In this document: positions 17,309 to 26,097 of the stretch, piece after piece
Numbering within the stretch: the stretch's first letter is position 1
How the letters are laid out: each line of letters opens with the position of its first letter
Source of the DNA: Acidobacteriota bacterium
GTDB lineage: Bacteria; Acidobacteriota; JAAYUB01
Length of the DNA: 64,000 nt
Assembly (NCBI GenBank): GCA_029565065.1
Contig: JAKQOW010000051.1
Span: 106,789 to 170,788 of the forward strand
Direction: 5' to 3'
Program-made: the position numbers and the translations under genes
Notes under the pieces: generated by a model
What the model was told of the DNA's origin: nothing
The model's input: only the letters and a program-made list of their open reading frames with translations
Database searches by the model: none

Positions 17309-19297
17309 ATGAACATCCGCTCGCTGCTGGGGGTCCTGCTCCTCGTCAGTTGGGTGGTTGGCTCCGGCTCGGCTCAGGATGATCGAGATGCGAGCCAGAG
17401 TTTGTCCCCGTTTTTCTACGTCCAAAGCGACGATCCGTCCACCGACCGGCTACCGCTGAAGTCCACGGCGGTGGACGTGCACATCGCCGGCATCATCGCC
17501 GACGTCACCGTCACCCAGACCTACCGGAACGAAGGGACACGGGCGCTGGAGGCGATATATATATTTCCCGCCTCCACCCGCGCCGCGGTGTACGCCATGA
17601 CCATGACCGTTGGTGAGCGCACGATTGTCGCCCGAATCCGGGAGAAGCAACAGGCCCGCCATGAGTACGAAGCGGCCAAACGCAGCGGCCGGAGCGCCTC
17701 GCTGCTGGAGCAACACCGCCCCAACGTCTTCCAGATGAATGTGGCCAACATCATGTCCGGGGACGAAATTCGGGTAGTTTTGGCCTATACGGAACTGCTC
17801 GTCCCCACAGAAGGGATCTACGAGTTTGTGTACCCGGTCGTGGTCGGACCGCGATACGTGGGCCAACCGTCATCCGACGCTCCGCCAGTCGAACACTGGA
17901 CCGCCAACCCGTACTTGCGTTCAGGAGAGCCGTCATCCTACGCGTTCACCATGAAGGTGCAGGTGGACGCTGGTTTGCCCATCCAAGAGATCCGGTGTGC
18001 CAGCCACGAAGTCACCATCGACTACCTGGGGACCGATCATGCCTCCATCGATCTGGTCCCGCACGAGCGGACCGGCGGTAACCGGTCGTTCATCCTGCAA
18101 TATCAGCTGGCCGGCGACACCATCCAGTCCGGATTACTGCTGGCCCGAGGACCGGCGGAGAATTTCTTTCTCCTGACGCTGCAGCCGCCCCGTCGGATCA
18201 CTCCGGCGGTCATCACCCCGCGCGAGTACCTTTTTGTGCTGGACGTATCGGGATCCATGCACGGATTCCCGCTTGACACCGCCAAATCGCTGATGCGCCA
18301 TTTGTTGGGTGGTTTGCGTTCATCGGATCGATTCAACGTCCTGTTGTTCGCCGGTGGCTCCCGACTCATGGCGGAGCGATCCGTCGCCGTCAATCCTGAA
18401 AACCTGGCCAGTGCCACCAGACTGATCGACGATCAGGCCGGCGGCGGCGGCACCGAGCTCGTGCCCGCATTGCGGCGGGCGCTGGAGCTGCCCGCTTACG
18501 AGGGTTGCTCACGCAGCATCGTCGTGATCACCGACGGCTACGTGAACGTCGAAAACGATGCGTTCCGCCTGATCCGAAACAATCTGCATCAGGCCAATGT
18601 GTTTGCGTTCGGCATCGGCAGCGAGATCAACCGCTGGCTCATCGAAAGCTTGGCCCGGGCGGGCCTGGGCGAGCCATTCGCAGTCACCCGACCGTCAGAG
18701 GCCGCCGCCGTCAGCGCCCGGTTCGGCGAATACGTTCGGTCGCCGGTATTGACCCGGGTGGAGCTTGAATTCGCGGGATTCGACGCCTATGACATGGAGC
18801 CCCTTCGGGTGCCCGACCTCCTGGCGGAACGGCCCGTGACCGTGTTCGGCAAGTGGCGGGGCGACGCCGCCGGCGTGATCCGGATGACCGGCCTGGCCGC
18901 TGATCGTCCGTACGAATCGACGCTGGCGGTGGATCGCTTCAAGACCGATGCGTCGCTGCCCGCACTGCGCAATCTGTGGGCACGCCACCGGATCGCCCAA
19001 CTCGGGGACGATTACACCCTGCAACCCACCGATTCGTTCCGGGAGGCGATCACCGATCTGGGTTTGCGGTATGCCCTGCTGACGCCGTTCACCTCTTTTG
19101 TGGCGGTTGATGAAGTCGTCCGAAGAAAAGACGGAGAGGTGCAGCAGGTTAAGCAGCCACTGCCCCTGCCCGAAGGCGTGGCAGATACGGCTGTCGGCGA
19201 ATACGTGCCCACTACGCCCGAACCGGAGACCTGGTCGCTGATTCTTCTCGCGTTGGGCGCCGTGGGCTGGCTCATGCTGCGGCGATGGCTGTCATGA
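17309..19297 (+). CDS. VIT and vWA domain surface protein with PEP-CTERM sorting signal
   Basis: 662 residues. A signal peptide (about 1-23) is followed by a VIT domain (about 45-175) containing TVTQTYRNEGTRALEAIYIFP and EAAKRSGRSASLLEQ, resembling inter-alpha-trypsin inhibitor heavy-chain domains. A vWA domain (about 306-480) has MIDAS DVSGSMHG from D312, then GGGGTELVPAL and SIVVITDGYV. The tail is a complete PEP-CTERM signal at 637-662: PEP, a hydrophobic helix, and a basic RRW end. The protein should be exported, cleaved and attached or released by the exosortase encoded immediately downstream (ATGA overlap). ATG start with GGGAGG. The two cre-tag repeats upstream suggest CreB control. 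Ligand or role unknown. Confidence 0.88.
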   Translation: MNIRSLLGVLLLVSWVVGSGSAQDDRDASQSLSPFFYVQSDDPSTDRLPLKSTAVDVHIAGIIADVTVTQTYRNEGTRALEAIYIFPASTRAAVYAMTMTVGERTIVARIREKQQARHEYEAAKRSGRSASLLEQHRPNVFQMNVANIMSGDEIRVVLAYTELLVPTEGIYEFVYPVVVGPRYVGQPSSDAPPVEHWTANPYLRSGEPSSYAFTMKVQVDAGLPIQEIRCASHEVTIDYLGTDHASIDLVPHERTGGNRSFILQYQLAGDTIQSGLLLARGPAENFFLLTLQPPRRITPAVITPREYLFVLDVSGSMHGFPLDTAKSLMRHLLGGLRSSDRFNVLLFAGGSRLMAERSVAVNPENLASATRLIDDQAGGGGTELVPALRRALELPAYEGCSRSIVVITDGYVNVENDAFRLIRNNLHQANVFAFGIGSEINRWLIESLARAGLGEPFAVTRPSEAAAVSARFGEYVRSPVLTRVELEFAGFDAYDMEPLRVPDLLAERPVTVFGKWRGDAAGVIRMTGLAADRPYESTLAVDRFKTDASLPALRNLWARHRIAQLGDDYTLQPTDSFREAITDLGLRYALLTPFTSFVAVDEVVRRKDGEVQQVKQPLPLPEGVADTAVGEYVPTTPEPETWSLILLALGAVGWLMLRRWLS

Positions 19298-20097
19298 GAG
19301 CCGTCCTGGACCACCCCCTGGCCCTGCTCGTCGGTCTGACTGCCGCCACCTGGCCGGTGTGGCGGTGGTATGCGCTTCGGCTGGGGGACGGCTCCGACGA
19401 ACAGTGGGGGGTACTGGCACTGGGTGCAGTGATCGCTCTGGCGCTGGGCCGGAGAATCGCAACCCGGTTGCCGGCCTCTCTGCTGCCGTTACTGACCGGG
19501 CTGTTGATAGTCTATGCCCTGTGCCTCTGTTGGGCGCCGCCTTTGGTGCGAGCGGTCCCGGCCATGCTGGCTCTGGGCGTCCTGGCCAGCGCGACATGTT
19601 TCGCCCGGCTGTTCCACCCGGGACTGGCTGGCTTGCTGCTCCTGGCCTTGCCGGTGGGTGCGTCCATGCAATACTGTTTGGGCTATCCGTTACGGCTGGC
19701 GGCTACCGCCATCGCCGCGCCATTGATACGGCTCGCAGGTTTTACCGTCGAAGCCCATGGCGTCACCCTGAACTGGATGGGGGAGACGGTGTTGTTGGAC
19801 GCCCCGTGCAGTGGAGTGCAGATGCTCTGGACCGGCCTGTTCATGGCCTGCTTCCTGGCGGTCTGGCTGGGGTTCGGTTTCTGGCGAACCCTGGGCGCAC
19901 TTGTCGGTGCCGCTGGCGCCGTGGTTCTGGCTAACGGGATCCGAATCGCCGTGTTGTTTTTCCGCGAGAGTGCCATCCTGCCGATGCCGGATTGGGCACA
20001 TGAAGGCATCGGTTTGGGAGCATTCGCCGCCGCGGCTGGGGCGGTCCTGCTGTTGATGCACCTGCTGGATCGGAGGACGTCATGCTCCGCCGCGTGA
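19294..20097 (+). CDS. Exosortase (dedicated, cluster-encoded)
   Basis: 267-residue polytopic membrane protein with about eight hydrophobic segments. The catalytic triad of the family is visible: C172 in LLDAPCSGVQMLW, R217 in ANGIRIAVLFF, and H236 in DWAHEGIGLGAF. Exosortases cleave PEP-CTERM proteins at the membrane and transfer them to an unknown acceptor. It starts in an ATGA overlap with the PEP-CTERM protein gene; an ATG 9 bp upstream is also possible. It overlaps the EpsI-like gene by 16 bp. No polysaccharide-synthesis genes are adjacent, unlike EpsH-type loci, which supports a one-substrate system. The exact exosortase subclass is not assigned. Confidence 0.9.
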   Translation: MRAVLDHPLALLVGLTAATWPVWRWYALRLGDGSDEQWGVLALGAVIALALGRRIATRLPASLLPLLTGLLIVYALCLCWAPPLVRAVPAMLALGVLASATCFARLFHPGLAGLLLLALPVGASMQYCLGYPLRLAATAIAAPLIRLAGFTVEAHGVTLNWMGETVLLDAPCSGVQMLWTGLFMACFLAVWLGFGFWRTLGALVGAAGAVVLANGIRIAVLFFRESAILPMPDWAHEGIGLGAFAAAAGAVLLLMHLLDRRTSCSAA

Positions 20098-20591
20098 CCT
20101 TCTGGATCGCATGCGCCGCTGTCGCCGGACTTCCAGTCATGGCGCCGATGGGCAACCGGACTTTTCGCCACGCGGCGTTCCCGGGCTGGCCGGCAACCTT
20201 CGAGGGCCGCCCGCTGGTTCCAGCGCCACTGACCCAATTCGACCGCTCGGTTGCCGCCCGGTTCCCCGGCCAAATCGGCCGATTTCACCTCGACGGACGC
20301 GTGGTGCTGTTACGCTGGCTGGCCGAGCCATCGCGCGGACTGCATCCGGCAGCGGACTGTTTCCGCGGTTCGGGTTATCAGGTCCGTCCACTGTCTGTCT
20401 GGGCGGCACCCAGCGGCTCCCGGTGGGGGTGTTTGCAGGCGGAACGCGGCACCGAGCGGCTGCGGATCCGGGAACGGATCATCGACGCAGCCGGCGGATC
20501 GTGGACCGACGTTTCCAGCTGGTACTGGGCGGCTCTGCTGGGTCGCAGCCGGGGTCCCTGGTGGGCTGTGACAGTGGTCGAGCCGGCATGA
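20082..20591 (+). CDS. EpsI-like exosortase-associated protein
   Basis: 169 residues. An N-terminal hydrophobic segment (VTFWIACAAVAGLPVM) anchors or exports it. The most conserved-looking part is RGLHPAADCFRGSGYQV, with H88 and C93, which has the same arrangement as the Cys-containing motif of EpsI/DUF3485 proteins encoded beside many exosortases. GGAGG precedes the ATG, and the gene overlaps the exosortase end by 16 bp, so it belongs to the same operon. It is the last gene of the cluster. Its role is unknown; the family association is my reading of one motif and its position, not a database match. Confidence 0.65.
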   Translation: MLRRVTFWIACAAVAGLPVMAPMGNRTFRHAAFPGWPATFEGRPLVPAPLTQFDRSVAARFPGQIGRFHLDGRVVLLRWLAEPSRGLHPAADCFRGSGYQVRPLSVWAAPSGSRWGCLQAERGTERLRIRERIIDAAGGSWTDVSSWYWAALLGRSRGPWWAVTVVEPA

Positions 20592-20882
20592 GCCCGATCA
20601 TTGAAACGTTTGGGTGCTCCGGCTCATGCCCGCGACCAGAAGTAATCAAACCCTTTTAAATGTTTTGGACGCCCCACTCTTCAACTCAATGCACCGGATG
20701 GACGAGCGGTCACCTTCCCGGTCTTCCCGTCCGGTCAACCATGGCGGAACGCGCTACGTTGAAGAGTCTGCCACTGACCCGGTTGCGTTTCCGCCGGCAA
20801 ACGTGCTGAAATCGCGCCTGCCGGCGGGACGATGCAATGGGTGTTGCGGCTGTCGCGCATGCGGTTTTTTGAACTATGGGGT
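20592..20882 (+). other. Intergenic region between convergent genes with an inverted repeat
   Basis: A 10-bp inverted repeat (GGCATGAGCC at 20585-20594 and GGCTCATGCC at 20621-20630, 26-nt loop) spans the end of the exosortase operon. A short TTTT run occurs near 20655 but is not adjacent to the stem. No convincing gene or classical terminator was found in the rest. Confidence 0.4.
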
Positions 20883-22409
20883 TCAGGTTTGAAGAATTTC
20901 TTTCAGGCAGGCCCGGATACCGCTGCTGGGGATCGGTAACCAGGCGGGCCGGTTGTTGATTTCATAGTCCAGCTCGTAGACCGCTTTTTCCAGCTTGAGC
21001 ACGGCCAGAAATTCGGACAAGCCGGCGTTCTCAATCCAGCCCATTTCCGCAAAATAGGTTTCCCGGAAGATCTGTTCCACCGACCGATTCCATTCCGCCA
21101 GCCGGCATTCCAAGGCGTTAAAGGCTTCCCGCGGCAGCGGGTGCCGCTCCTTCCAGTCGTAGAGAGCCGCGCACATGGCGTAGTGGAACGAACGGAGCAA
21201 GCCGGCCACATCCTTGAGCGGGCTGTATTTGGCGACTCGTTGCGCCGCTGCTTTAAGGGGCTCGCCCTCGAAGTCCATGACGAAGCAATCGTCCCCCACC
21301 AGCAGGATTTGTCCCAGGTGAAAATCGCCATGGACCCGGCACTTGATCCATCCGTCAGGCCGGAGTCCGGTCAAACGGCTAAAGGCGGCCAGGATCTGAC
21401 GGCGCATTTCCGGAAGCTCTTCGGGAACATCGCGCGTGGCCGGGTTTGACCCGGGCTCACGGGCTGCAAGCTTGTCAAGGACGGCGACCGCTCCGGCCGC
21501 CATTGCGCCGCTCCAATGGGCCAGATCCGCCGGTGTGATCGGCTCGGGTGCAAATGCCGCTCCCAGTCCCTCCGCAGACAGAGTGCGATGCATCATCGCC
21601 AGAACTTTCGCCAGACGACGCACCCGATCCAAATAGTTTAGGGCATCTTCGCGCGCCGGCTCCGTGCTGGTCTCCGGCCCGGTCTCCGCCAGCAGATGAA
21701 GCCAGTGGGATAAAAAGCTCAACGTGCCATGCCAGAGATCGCCCTGGTTCTCCACGTACCGCCGGGTGATGACCAGGGTGTATTCCCGGCCACCGGCGTC
21801 CCGGTAGCTGAGCGCCCCCTCCAAGGGCGCCAGATTCTGGAATGTACCGGCGGCGGCAAAGATACGGTTCATCTCCAGTTCCGGCGACTGACCGGCGGGC
21901 AATCGGCGGATGAATTTACAGACCACGTCGGCTTTGACCAGCATCAGCGAATTGGTTGAATTCTGCGCCAGCGGGTGAACCTGTCGCCAGAGCGACGAAG
22001 GAAATGATTCGAAGTGGAACGTGCCGCGCCCGCCCGCGAGGGTGCGCCCTTCACTCATGAGCCGGATCATCACCGCGTGCAACGCCGGTTCCTCCAGCGC
22101 CTCGCGCACCGTCCAGCCCGCTCCTACCGCAAACGACGGTCCGGGTCCCATCCCCCCGTCCGGTTCCAGACAGAGCGGGAGCTGATACAGCTCAGGGGAA
22201 CCGTCGCCGGCGGCCACTTCCACTAGAGCGATTGACAGGCGGCGACTCCCTGGTGGCAACAACGAAGACAAGTCCAGGATGTCGACCAGCCGGATCGAAC
22301 GCACTGCCGCTGCTTTGGCCTGAAACCAGCGGGCCGCACGGAACCATTCCGTCGGCAGCGCGGCCACGGCAACGGCCCAGGCAGGAGTCGGTTGGGTGGT
22401 TTTGTTCAT
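20883..22409 (-). CDS. mak: Maltokinase
   Basis: 508 residues. Phosphorylates maltose with ATP to maltose 1-phosphate, the donor for GlgE. The kinase-like C-terminal half has the catalytic loop CRVHGDFHLGQILL and the metal-binding CFVMDFEGEP, both typical of maltokinases (Pep2/Mak) and distinct from trehalose synthase alone. The N-terminal region has PTEWFRAARWFQAK, matching the cap domain of these enzymes. The ATG at 22409 follows GAGG by 8 nt. It is divergent from a GlgM-type glycosyltransferase gene, which makes the same product from ADP-glucose. No trehalose synthase fusion is present, and glgE itself is not in the window. Confidence 0.88.
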   Translation of the reverse strand: MNKTTQPTPAWAVAVAALPTEWFRAARWFQAKAAAVRSIRLVDILDLSSLLPPGSRRLSIALVEVAAGDGSPELYQLPLCLEPDGGMGPGPSFAVGAGWTVREALEEPALHAVMIRLMSEGRTLAGGRGTFHFESFPSSLWRQVHPLAQNSTNSLMLVKADVVCKFIRRLPAGQSPELEMNRIFAAAGTFQNLAPLEGALSYRDAGGREYTLVITRRYVENQGDLWHGTLSFLSHWLHLLAETGPETSTEPAREDALNYLDRVRRLAKVLAMMHRTLSAEGLGAAFAPEPITPADLAHWSGAMAAGAVAVLDKLAAREPGSNPATRDVPEELPEMRRQILAAFSRLTGLRPDGWIKCRVHGDFHLGQILLVGDDCFVMDFEGEPLKAAAQRVAKYSPLKDVAGLLRSFHYAMCAALYDWKERHPLPREAFNALECRLAEWNRSVEQIFRETYFAEMGWIENAGLSEFLAVLKLEKAVYELDYEINNRPAWLPIPSSGIRACLKEILQT

Positions 22410-22743
22410 GCCTTCGCCTCGCCCACCCATCGAGACTGTCGGGGCCTCAGTGTCGGTTTCCTGTCAAACGTTCCGGCGACGGCAACGATGAACGCGGCCT
22501 GCTGACCATGTCGAGCCGGACGGAGCCGGACGCTCCCCCCTCCCGCCAAGCTGGACCGCGGGCTTGCTGATAGCCGGATGCTCGGCTTGCCAGGATGAGC
22601 GATCTGCAGTGTCGGGCTGGCCATGTACATTTCCTCGCCGGCGTTGCGGTCACAGGCGAAGGCCTTGCGGCCGGCCGGAAAAACCAATATGATGCATTGT
22701 ACTGTAAGATGCGCAATCCCCGAAAGGGCTTTGGAGCCGCGCC
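22410..22743. other. Divergent intergenic region between maltokinase and glycosyltransferase genes
   Basis: 334 bp without a supported gene. It contains the plus-strand promoter at 22665-22693 described separately; I could not identify a clear promoter for the maltokinase strand. Short open frames here lack ribosome sites and look spurious. Confidence 0.5.
22665..22693 (+). promoter_or_regulatory. Sigma-70 promoter of the glycosyltransferase gene
   Basis: TTGCGG, 17 nt, TATGAT (-10 is 5/6 to consensus). The predicted leader is about 44 nt to the TTG start. Confidence 0.55.
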
Positions 22744-23955
22744 TTGTCACACCCGAATCGGATCGCCATCCTCACCAAGGAGTACCCGCCGCATGTATAC
22801 GGCGGCGCCGGTGTTCACGTGGAGTACCTGAGCCGGGAACTGTCCCGCCTTGTCCCGGTGCTGGTCCGGAGTTTTGGCGACCAGACGGTGGACGACCCCA
22901 ACCTCTCGGTTCGCGGATATGGGCCATGGGCCGAGGCCGGCCGGCACACCGACGCCCGATTCGAGGGCGCGCTGGACGCGCTGCACCGCAGTCTGTGTAT
23001 GGCCAAGGACCGGTTGGACGCAAGTGTTGTCCACACCCACACCTGGTACACGGCCATGGCCGGCTTCTGGGCCAAGAAATTATGGGCCGTCCCCCATGTG
23101 CTGACAGTGCATTCCCTGGAACCGCTCCGTCCATGGAAGGAGGAGCAACTGGGCGCCGGGTACCATCTCAGCTGCTGGATGGAGCGCACCGCCATGGCCT
23201 CGGCAGATGCCATCGTCGCAGTTTCGCGGGAGACACGCGCGGACGTGCTGCGCCATTTCCAGGTCCAGCCGGAACGTGTGCATGTCATCCACAACGGAAT
23301 TGATCTGGACCAATACCGCCGCACAGCGGCGGTTGACGCCTTGAGCCGCTGGGGGGTAAAACCGGCCAGACCTTTCGTCCTGTTCGTCGGGCGGATCACC
23401 CGGCAGAAAGGTATTATCCATCTGGTCCGTGCCATCCCCCACATCGACCCCGGCCTTCAGGTGGTGCTCTGTGCCGGCGCACCCGACACCGACGACATCC
23501 GGCGCGAGATGACCGATGGTGTCACCCGCGCTGCCGCCGGCCGGCCTGGCGTGATCTGGATCCAGGAGATGCTGCCGCGTGATCAGGTCATCCAATTTTA
23601 TTCCCATGCGGCCGTCTTCTGCTGCCCGTCGGTTTACGAGCCCTTCGGCATCATCAACCTGGAGGCCATGGCCTGCGAGACACCGGTGGTGGCTTCAGCC
23701 GTCGGCGGCATCAAGGAAGTGGTCGTGCCCGAGAAAACCGGGCTCCTGGTCCCGCTGGACCTTCGGGAAGGAACCTTCGAACCGGTCGATGCCGAAGCCT
23801 TCTCGCGCGATCTGGCCGCCGCCATCAACCGCGTGGCCGATGCGCCGGCGTTGGCTCGATCCATGGGCCTTGCCGGCCGGGGGCGCGTCGAAGCACATTT
23901 TTCCTGGACGGCCATCGCCCGGAAGACCCTTGCTCTTTACGATTCCCTGACATGA
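22744..23955 (+). CDS. glgM: GT4 glycosyltransferase, GlgM / actinobacterial GlgA type
   Basis: 403 residues, GT-B fold. Probably makes maltose 1-phosphate from ADP-glucose and glucose 1-phosphate, or extends alpha-1,4-glucan. The N-terminus ILTKEYPPHVYGGAGVHVEYLSREL is characteristic of this family; acceptor-side motifs are VHTHTWYTAMAGFWAKKL and VLTVHSLEPLRPWKEEQLG. The donor site has FVGRITRQKGI and EPFGIINLEAMACETPVVASAVGGIKEVV (the E-x7-E motif). The start is TTG with GGAG 8 nt upstream; no ATG is available before the first conserved strand. Pairing with maltokinase supports the GlgE pathway over classical glycogen synthase. Precise activity is inferred. Confidence 0.85.
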   Translation: MSHPNRIAILTKEYPPHVYGGAGVHVEYLSRELSRLVPVLVRSFGDQTVDDPNLSVRGYGPWAEAGRHTDARFEGALDALHRSLCMAKDRLDASVVHTHTWYTAMAGFWAKKLWAVPHVLTVHSLEPLRPWKEEQLGAGYHLSCWMERTAMASADAIVAVSRETRADVLRHFQVQPERVHVIHNGIDLDQYRRTAAVDALSRWGVKPARPFVLFVGRITRQKGIIHLVRAIPHIDPGLQVVLCAGAPDTDDIRREMTDGVTRAAAGRPGVIWIQEMLPRDQVIQFYSHAAVFCCPSVYEPFGIINLEAMACETPVVASAVGGIKEVVVPEKTGLLVPLDLREGTFEPVDAEAFSRDLAAAINRVADAPALARSMGLAGRGRVEAHFSWTAIARKTLALYDSLT

Positions 23956-24108
23956 ACGGCGTGTCCGCACCTCGCGGGCAGACGGAGCAGACGGCCGGAT
24001 TGACACGCGCCGACGGAATTGCCAGAACGACAGTATCATTTTGCAGCTTAATCCCGCTTCCTCAGACCGGGCGGCAATGCTGCCAACGTTACGCTGCCGT
24101 GTGTCAAT

Positions 24109-24138
24109 TTGACATACCCGAACCCAATCAGATATAAT
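24109..24138 (+). promoter_or_regulatory. Consensus sigma-70 promoter of carD
   Basis: TTGACA, 18 nt, TATAAT: both hexamers are perfect. Transcription should start near 24145, which excludes the GTG at 24141 as a start codon and supports the ATG at 24165. Confidence 0.85.
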
Positions 24139-24164
24139 GAGTGGCGTTCCAAGAGGCAACGGCC

Positions 24165-24686
24165 ATGCATTTCAACATCGGTGACAAGGTCATCTACCCG
24201 AACCATGGATTGGGTGTTGTGGAGACCATCACCCGGCAGAATGTCTTCGGACAGGAGATCCAGTTTTACCAGCTCCGGTTGCTCGAGAACAATTCCATGA
24301 TCCTCGTGCCGGTGCAGAATGCCGAGACCATCGGCCTACGTGGCATCATCACCAAAAAGGATGCCCGCAACCTTCTTTTCCTTCTCCAGATGGCCAATCC
24401 TGAGGTGAAGCAACAGATCAAGGAGTGGAAGAGCCGTTTTCGCGAGAACACCGAGCGGATGAAAAGCGGCCGGATCACCGACGTCGTCGAAGTCGTCCGG
24501 ATCCTGGCCAAAGTGAACAGTCGAAAAAGCCTGTCGTTCCGGGAAAAAAAGATGTACGACAAGGCTAAAAGACTTCTGGTGTCGGAACTCGCCGCCGCCG
24601 AGAACATGCCGGAAGATGCCGTCGAACGGCAGATCGACCAGGCCCTGGTGGTGTCCCTGGGCACCAAGAACATCGGAAACGCTTAA
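24165..24686 (+). CDS. carD: CarD-family transcription regulator
   Basis: 173 residues. Binds the RNA polymerase beta subunit and stabilises open complexes. The N-terminal RNA polymerase interacting domain reads FNIGDKVIYPNHGLGVVE, then FYQLRLLENNSMILVPV, as in CarD/CdnL. The helical C-terminal domain has VVRILAKVNSRKSLSFREKKMYDKAKRLL, including the SLSFREKKM segment typical of CdnL. AGAGG lies 9 nt before the ATG, and a perfect sigma-70 promoter precedes it. It is followed after 12 bp by a CorC-type membrane protein gene, probably on the same transcript. Length is normal for the family. Confidence 0.93.
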   Translation: MHFNIGDKVIYPNHGLGVVETITRQNVFGQEIQFYQLRLLENNSMILVPVQNAETIGLRGIITKKDARNLLFLLQMANPEVKQQIKEWKSRFRENTERMKSGRITDVVEVVRILAKVNSRKSLSFREKKMYDKAKRLLVSELAAAENMPEDAVERQIDQALVVSLGTKNIGNA

Positions 24687-24698
24687 ACCGCAGCCGGC

Positions 24699-26012
24699 AT
24701 GCATTACCTGTTTCTTGGAATCGGAATCTTCATCACAATCGGACTGTCGTTTTTTTTCTCTCTGTCCGAGACGGCGTTGCTTTCGCTCAACCGGTACCGC
24801 ATCCGGTTTCTGGCAGACAACAAGACCCGGCGCGCGGAATTCCTTCTGACCATTCTGGACCATCCCGAAAAGGTGCTATCCCCCATCCTGCTGGGCAACA
24901 CGCTGGTCAACACCGCCACGGCCGTGATGACATCCTATCTCATCGCCACCCTGACCACTCGGGAAATCCTACGCGTCCAAAATGAGATCGCCCAAGCCGC
25001 CGCCAGTATATTGATCTCCATCGTCATCCTCGTCTTCGGCGAAATCACGCCCAAAACCCTGGCCGCCCGGCAGCCGGAGCGCTATGCCTTCCGAGTGATT
25101 CTGCCGATCCGTGGTGTCACCTGGTTGCTTTCTCCAATCGTCCGCTTATCGATGGCCGCCAGTCGCGTGTTGCTTCGCCTGTTCATCGATGTTCACGAGC
25201 AGTCGCCACTCCAGCGACTGTCCATTGATGAACTGAAAACGCTACTCACCCATTACAGCGACAATGACATCCCGCCCGAATCACTGGAGATGATCCACAA
25301 GCTGTTTGAATTCGCCAACATTCCAGTGCGCGAGGTCATGGTCCCGCGACCCAAGGTCGTTATGATCAGTGTCGCGGCCGGTCTCGACGAAATCCAAGCC
25401 ATCTTTCTACAGCATGATTTTTCCTCAGTCCCGGTTTTTGACACCGTGCCGGAAAATATTGTGGGAGTTGTTCGGCTGCGGGACCTGTTCAGCCGGATGG
25501 CACAGGCCGGACCCGACGCCTCCAATTTGACCCTGCGGCAGCTGGTCAGCCCGGCCACCTTTGTCCCGGAGACGGCCCCCATCGACGACATTCTCAGACA
25601 GTTCCGGAGCTCCGGCGTCCAGTTCGCCGTGGTTGTAGACGAACTCGGCCAGTTCGAAGGCGTGGTGACCATGGACGATGTGCTCGAAGAGATCGTCGGT
25701 GAGATCCAGCGGATGAGCGATGCGGGTCATTTCCCCATCCACCGGCTGGGTCCCGGCCAGTATTCGCTCGAAGGCCTGTTGCCGATCCGGGAATTCAACC
25801 GGTATTTTCCCGAGCCGCTCCCGAGCGATGAAACCTACGCCACCCTGGCCGGCTTCCTGATGGATCAACTGGGCCGCGTGCCCGAGCTTCACCAGTCGCT
25901 GAGCTGGGGCAACTACCGATTCTCTGTGCAGGAAGTATCCAATCGGCAGGTTCGCCGAGTTCGCCTGACCATCCTCGAGCACCCCGCCGCGTCCACCCCC
26001 GCTGACATCTGA
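24699..26012 (+). CDS. CNNM/CorC-type CBS domain membrane protein
   Basis: 437 residues. The N-terminal DUF21/CNNM transmembrane domain (about 1-180) includes FSLSETALLSLNRYR and FGEITPKTLAARQPERYA. A CBS pair follows (about 205-330), with REVMVPRPKVVMI, SVPVFDTVPENIVGVVRLRD and VDELGQFEGVVTMDDVLEEIVGEI. The C-terminal CorC/HlyC domain has YSLEGLLPIREFNRYF and YATLAGFLMDQLGRVPE. Such proteins are linked to magnesium or cobalt efflux and membrane ion homeostasis; 'hemolysin' in old annotations is misleading. It is probably co-transcribed with carD. The 85 bp to the convergent next gene contain no clear terminator. Confidence 0.9.
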   Translation: MHYLFLGIGIFITIGLSFFFSLSETALLSLNRYRIRFLADNKTRRAEFLLTILDHPEKVLSPILLGNTLVNTATAVMTSYLIATLTTREILRVQNEIAQAAASILISIVILVFGEITPKTLAARQPERYAFRVILPIRGVTWLLSPIVRLSMAASRVLLRLFIDVHEQSPLQRLSIDELKTLLTHYSDNDIPPESLEMIHKLFEFANIPVREVMVPRPKVVMISVAAGLDEIQAIFLQHDFSSVPVFDTVPENIVGVVRLRDLFSRMAQAGPDASNLTLRQLVSPATFVPETAPIDDILRQFRSSGVQFAVVVDELGQFEGVVTMDDVLEEIVGEIQRMSDAGHFPIHRLGPGQYSLEGLLPIREFNRYFPEPLPSDETYATLAGFLMDQLGRVPELHQSLSWGNYRFSVQEVSNRQVRRVRLTILEHPAASTPADI

Positions 26013-26097
26013 TCCGAGGCGGTTTCGAACGCTACTGGAAAGTGCCGGCTGGGGCGCGGCGCGACGGTTCAGTGGTGTCGTTTGACCGGGGACTCCC

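Noticed and set aside
20614..20892. 92-codon plus-strand open frame after the EpsI-like gene
   Set aside because: No ribosome site, no domain, runs into the convergent maltokinase gene.
22623..23303. 226-codon frame overlapping the glycosyltransferase start
   Set aside because: Pro/Arg-rich out-of-frame shadow of the glycosyltransferase gene.
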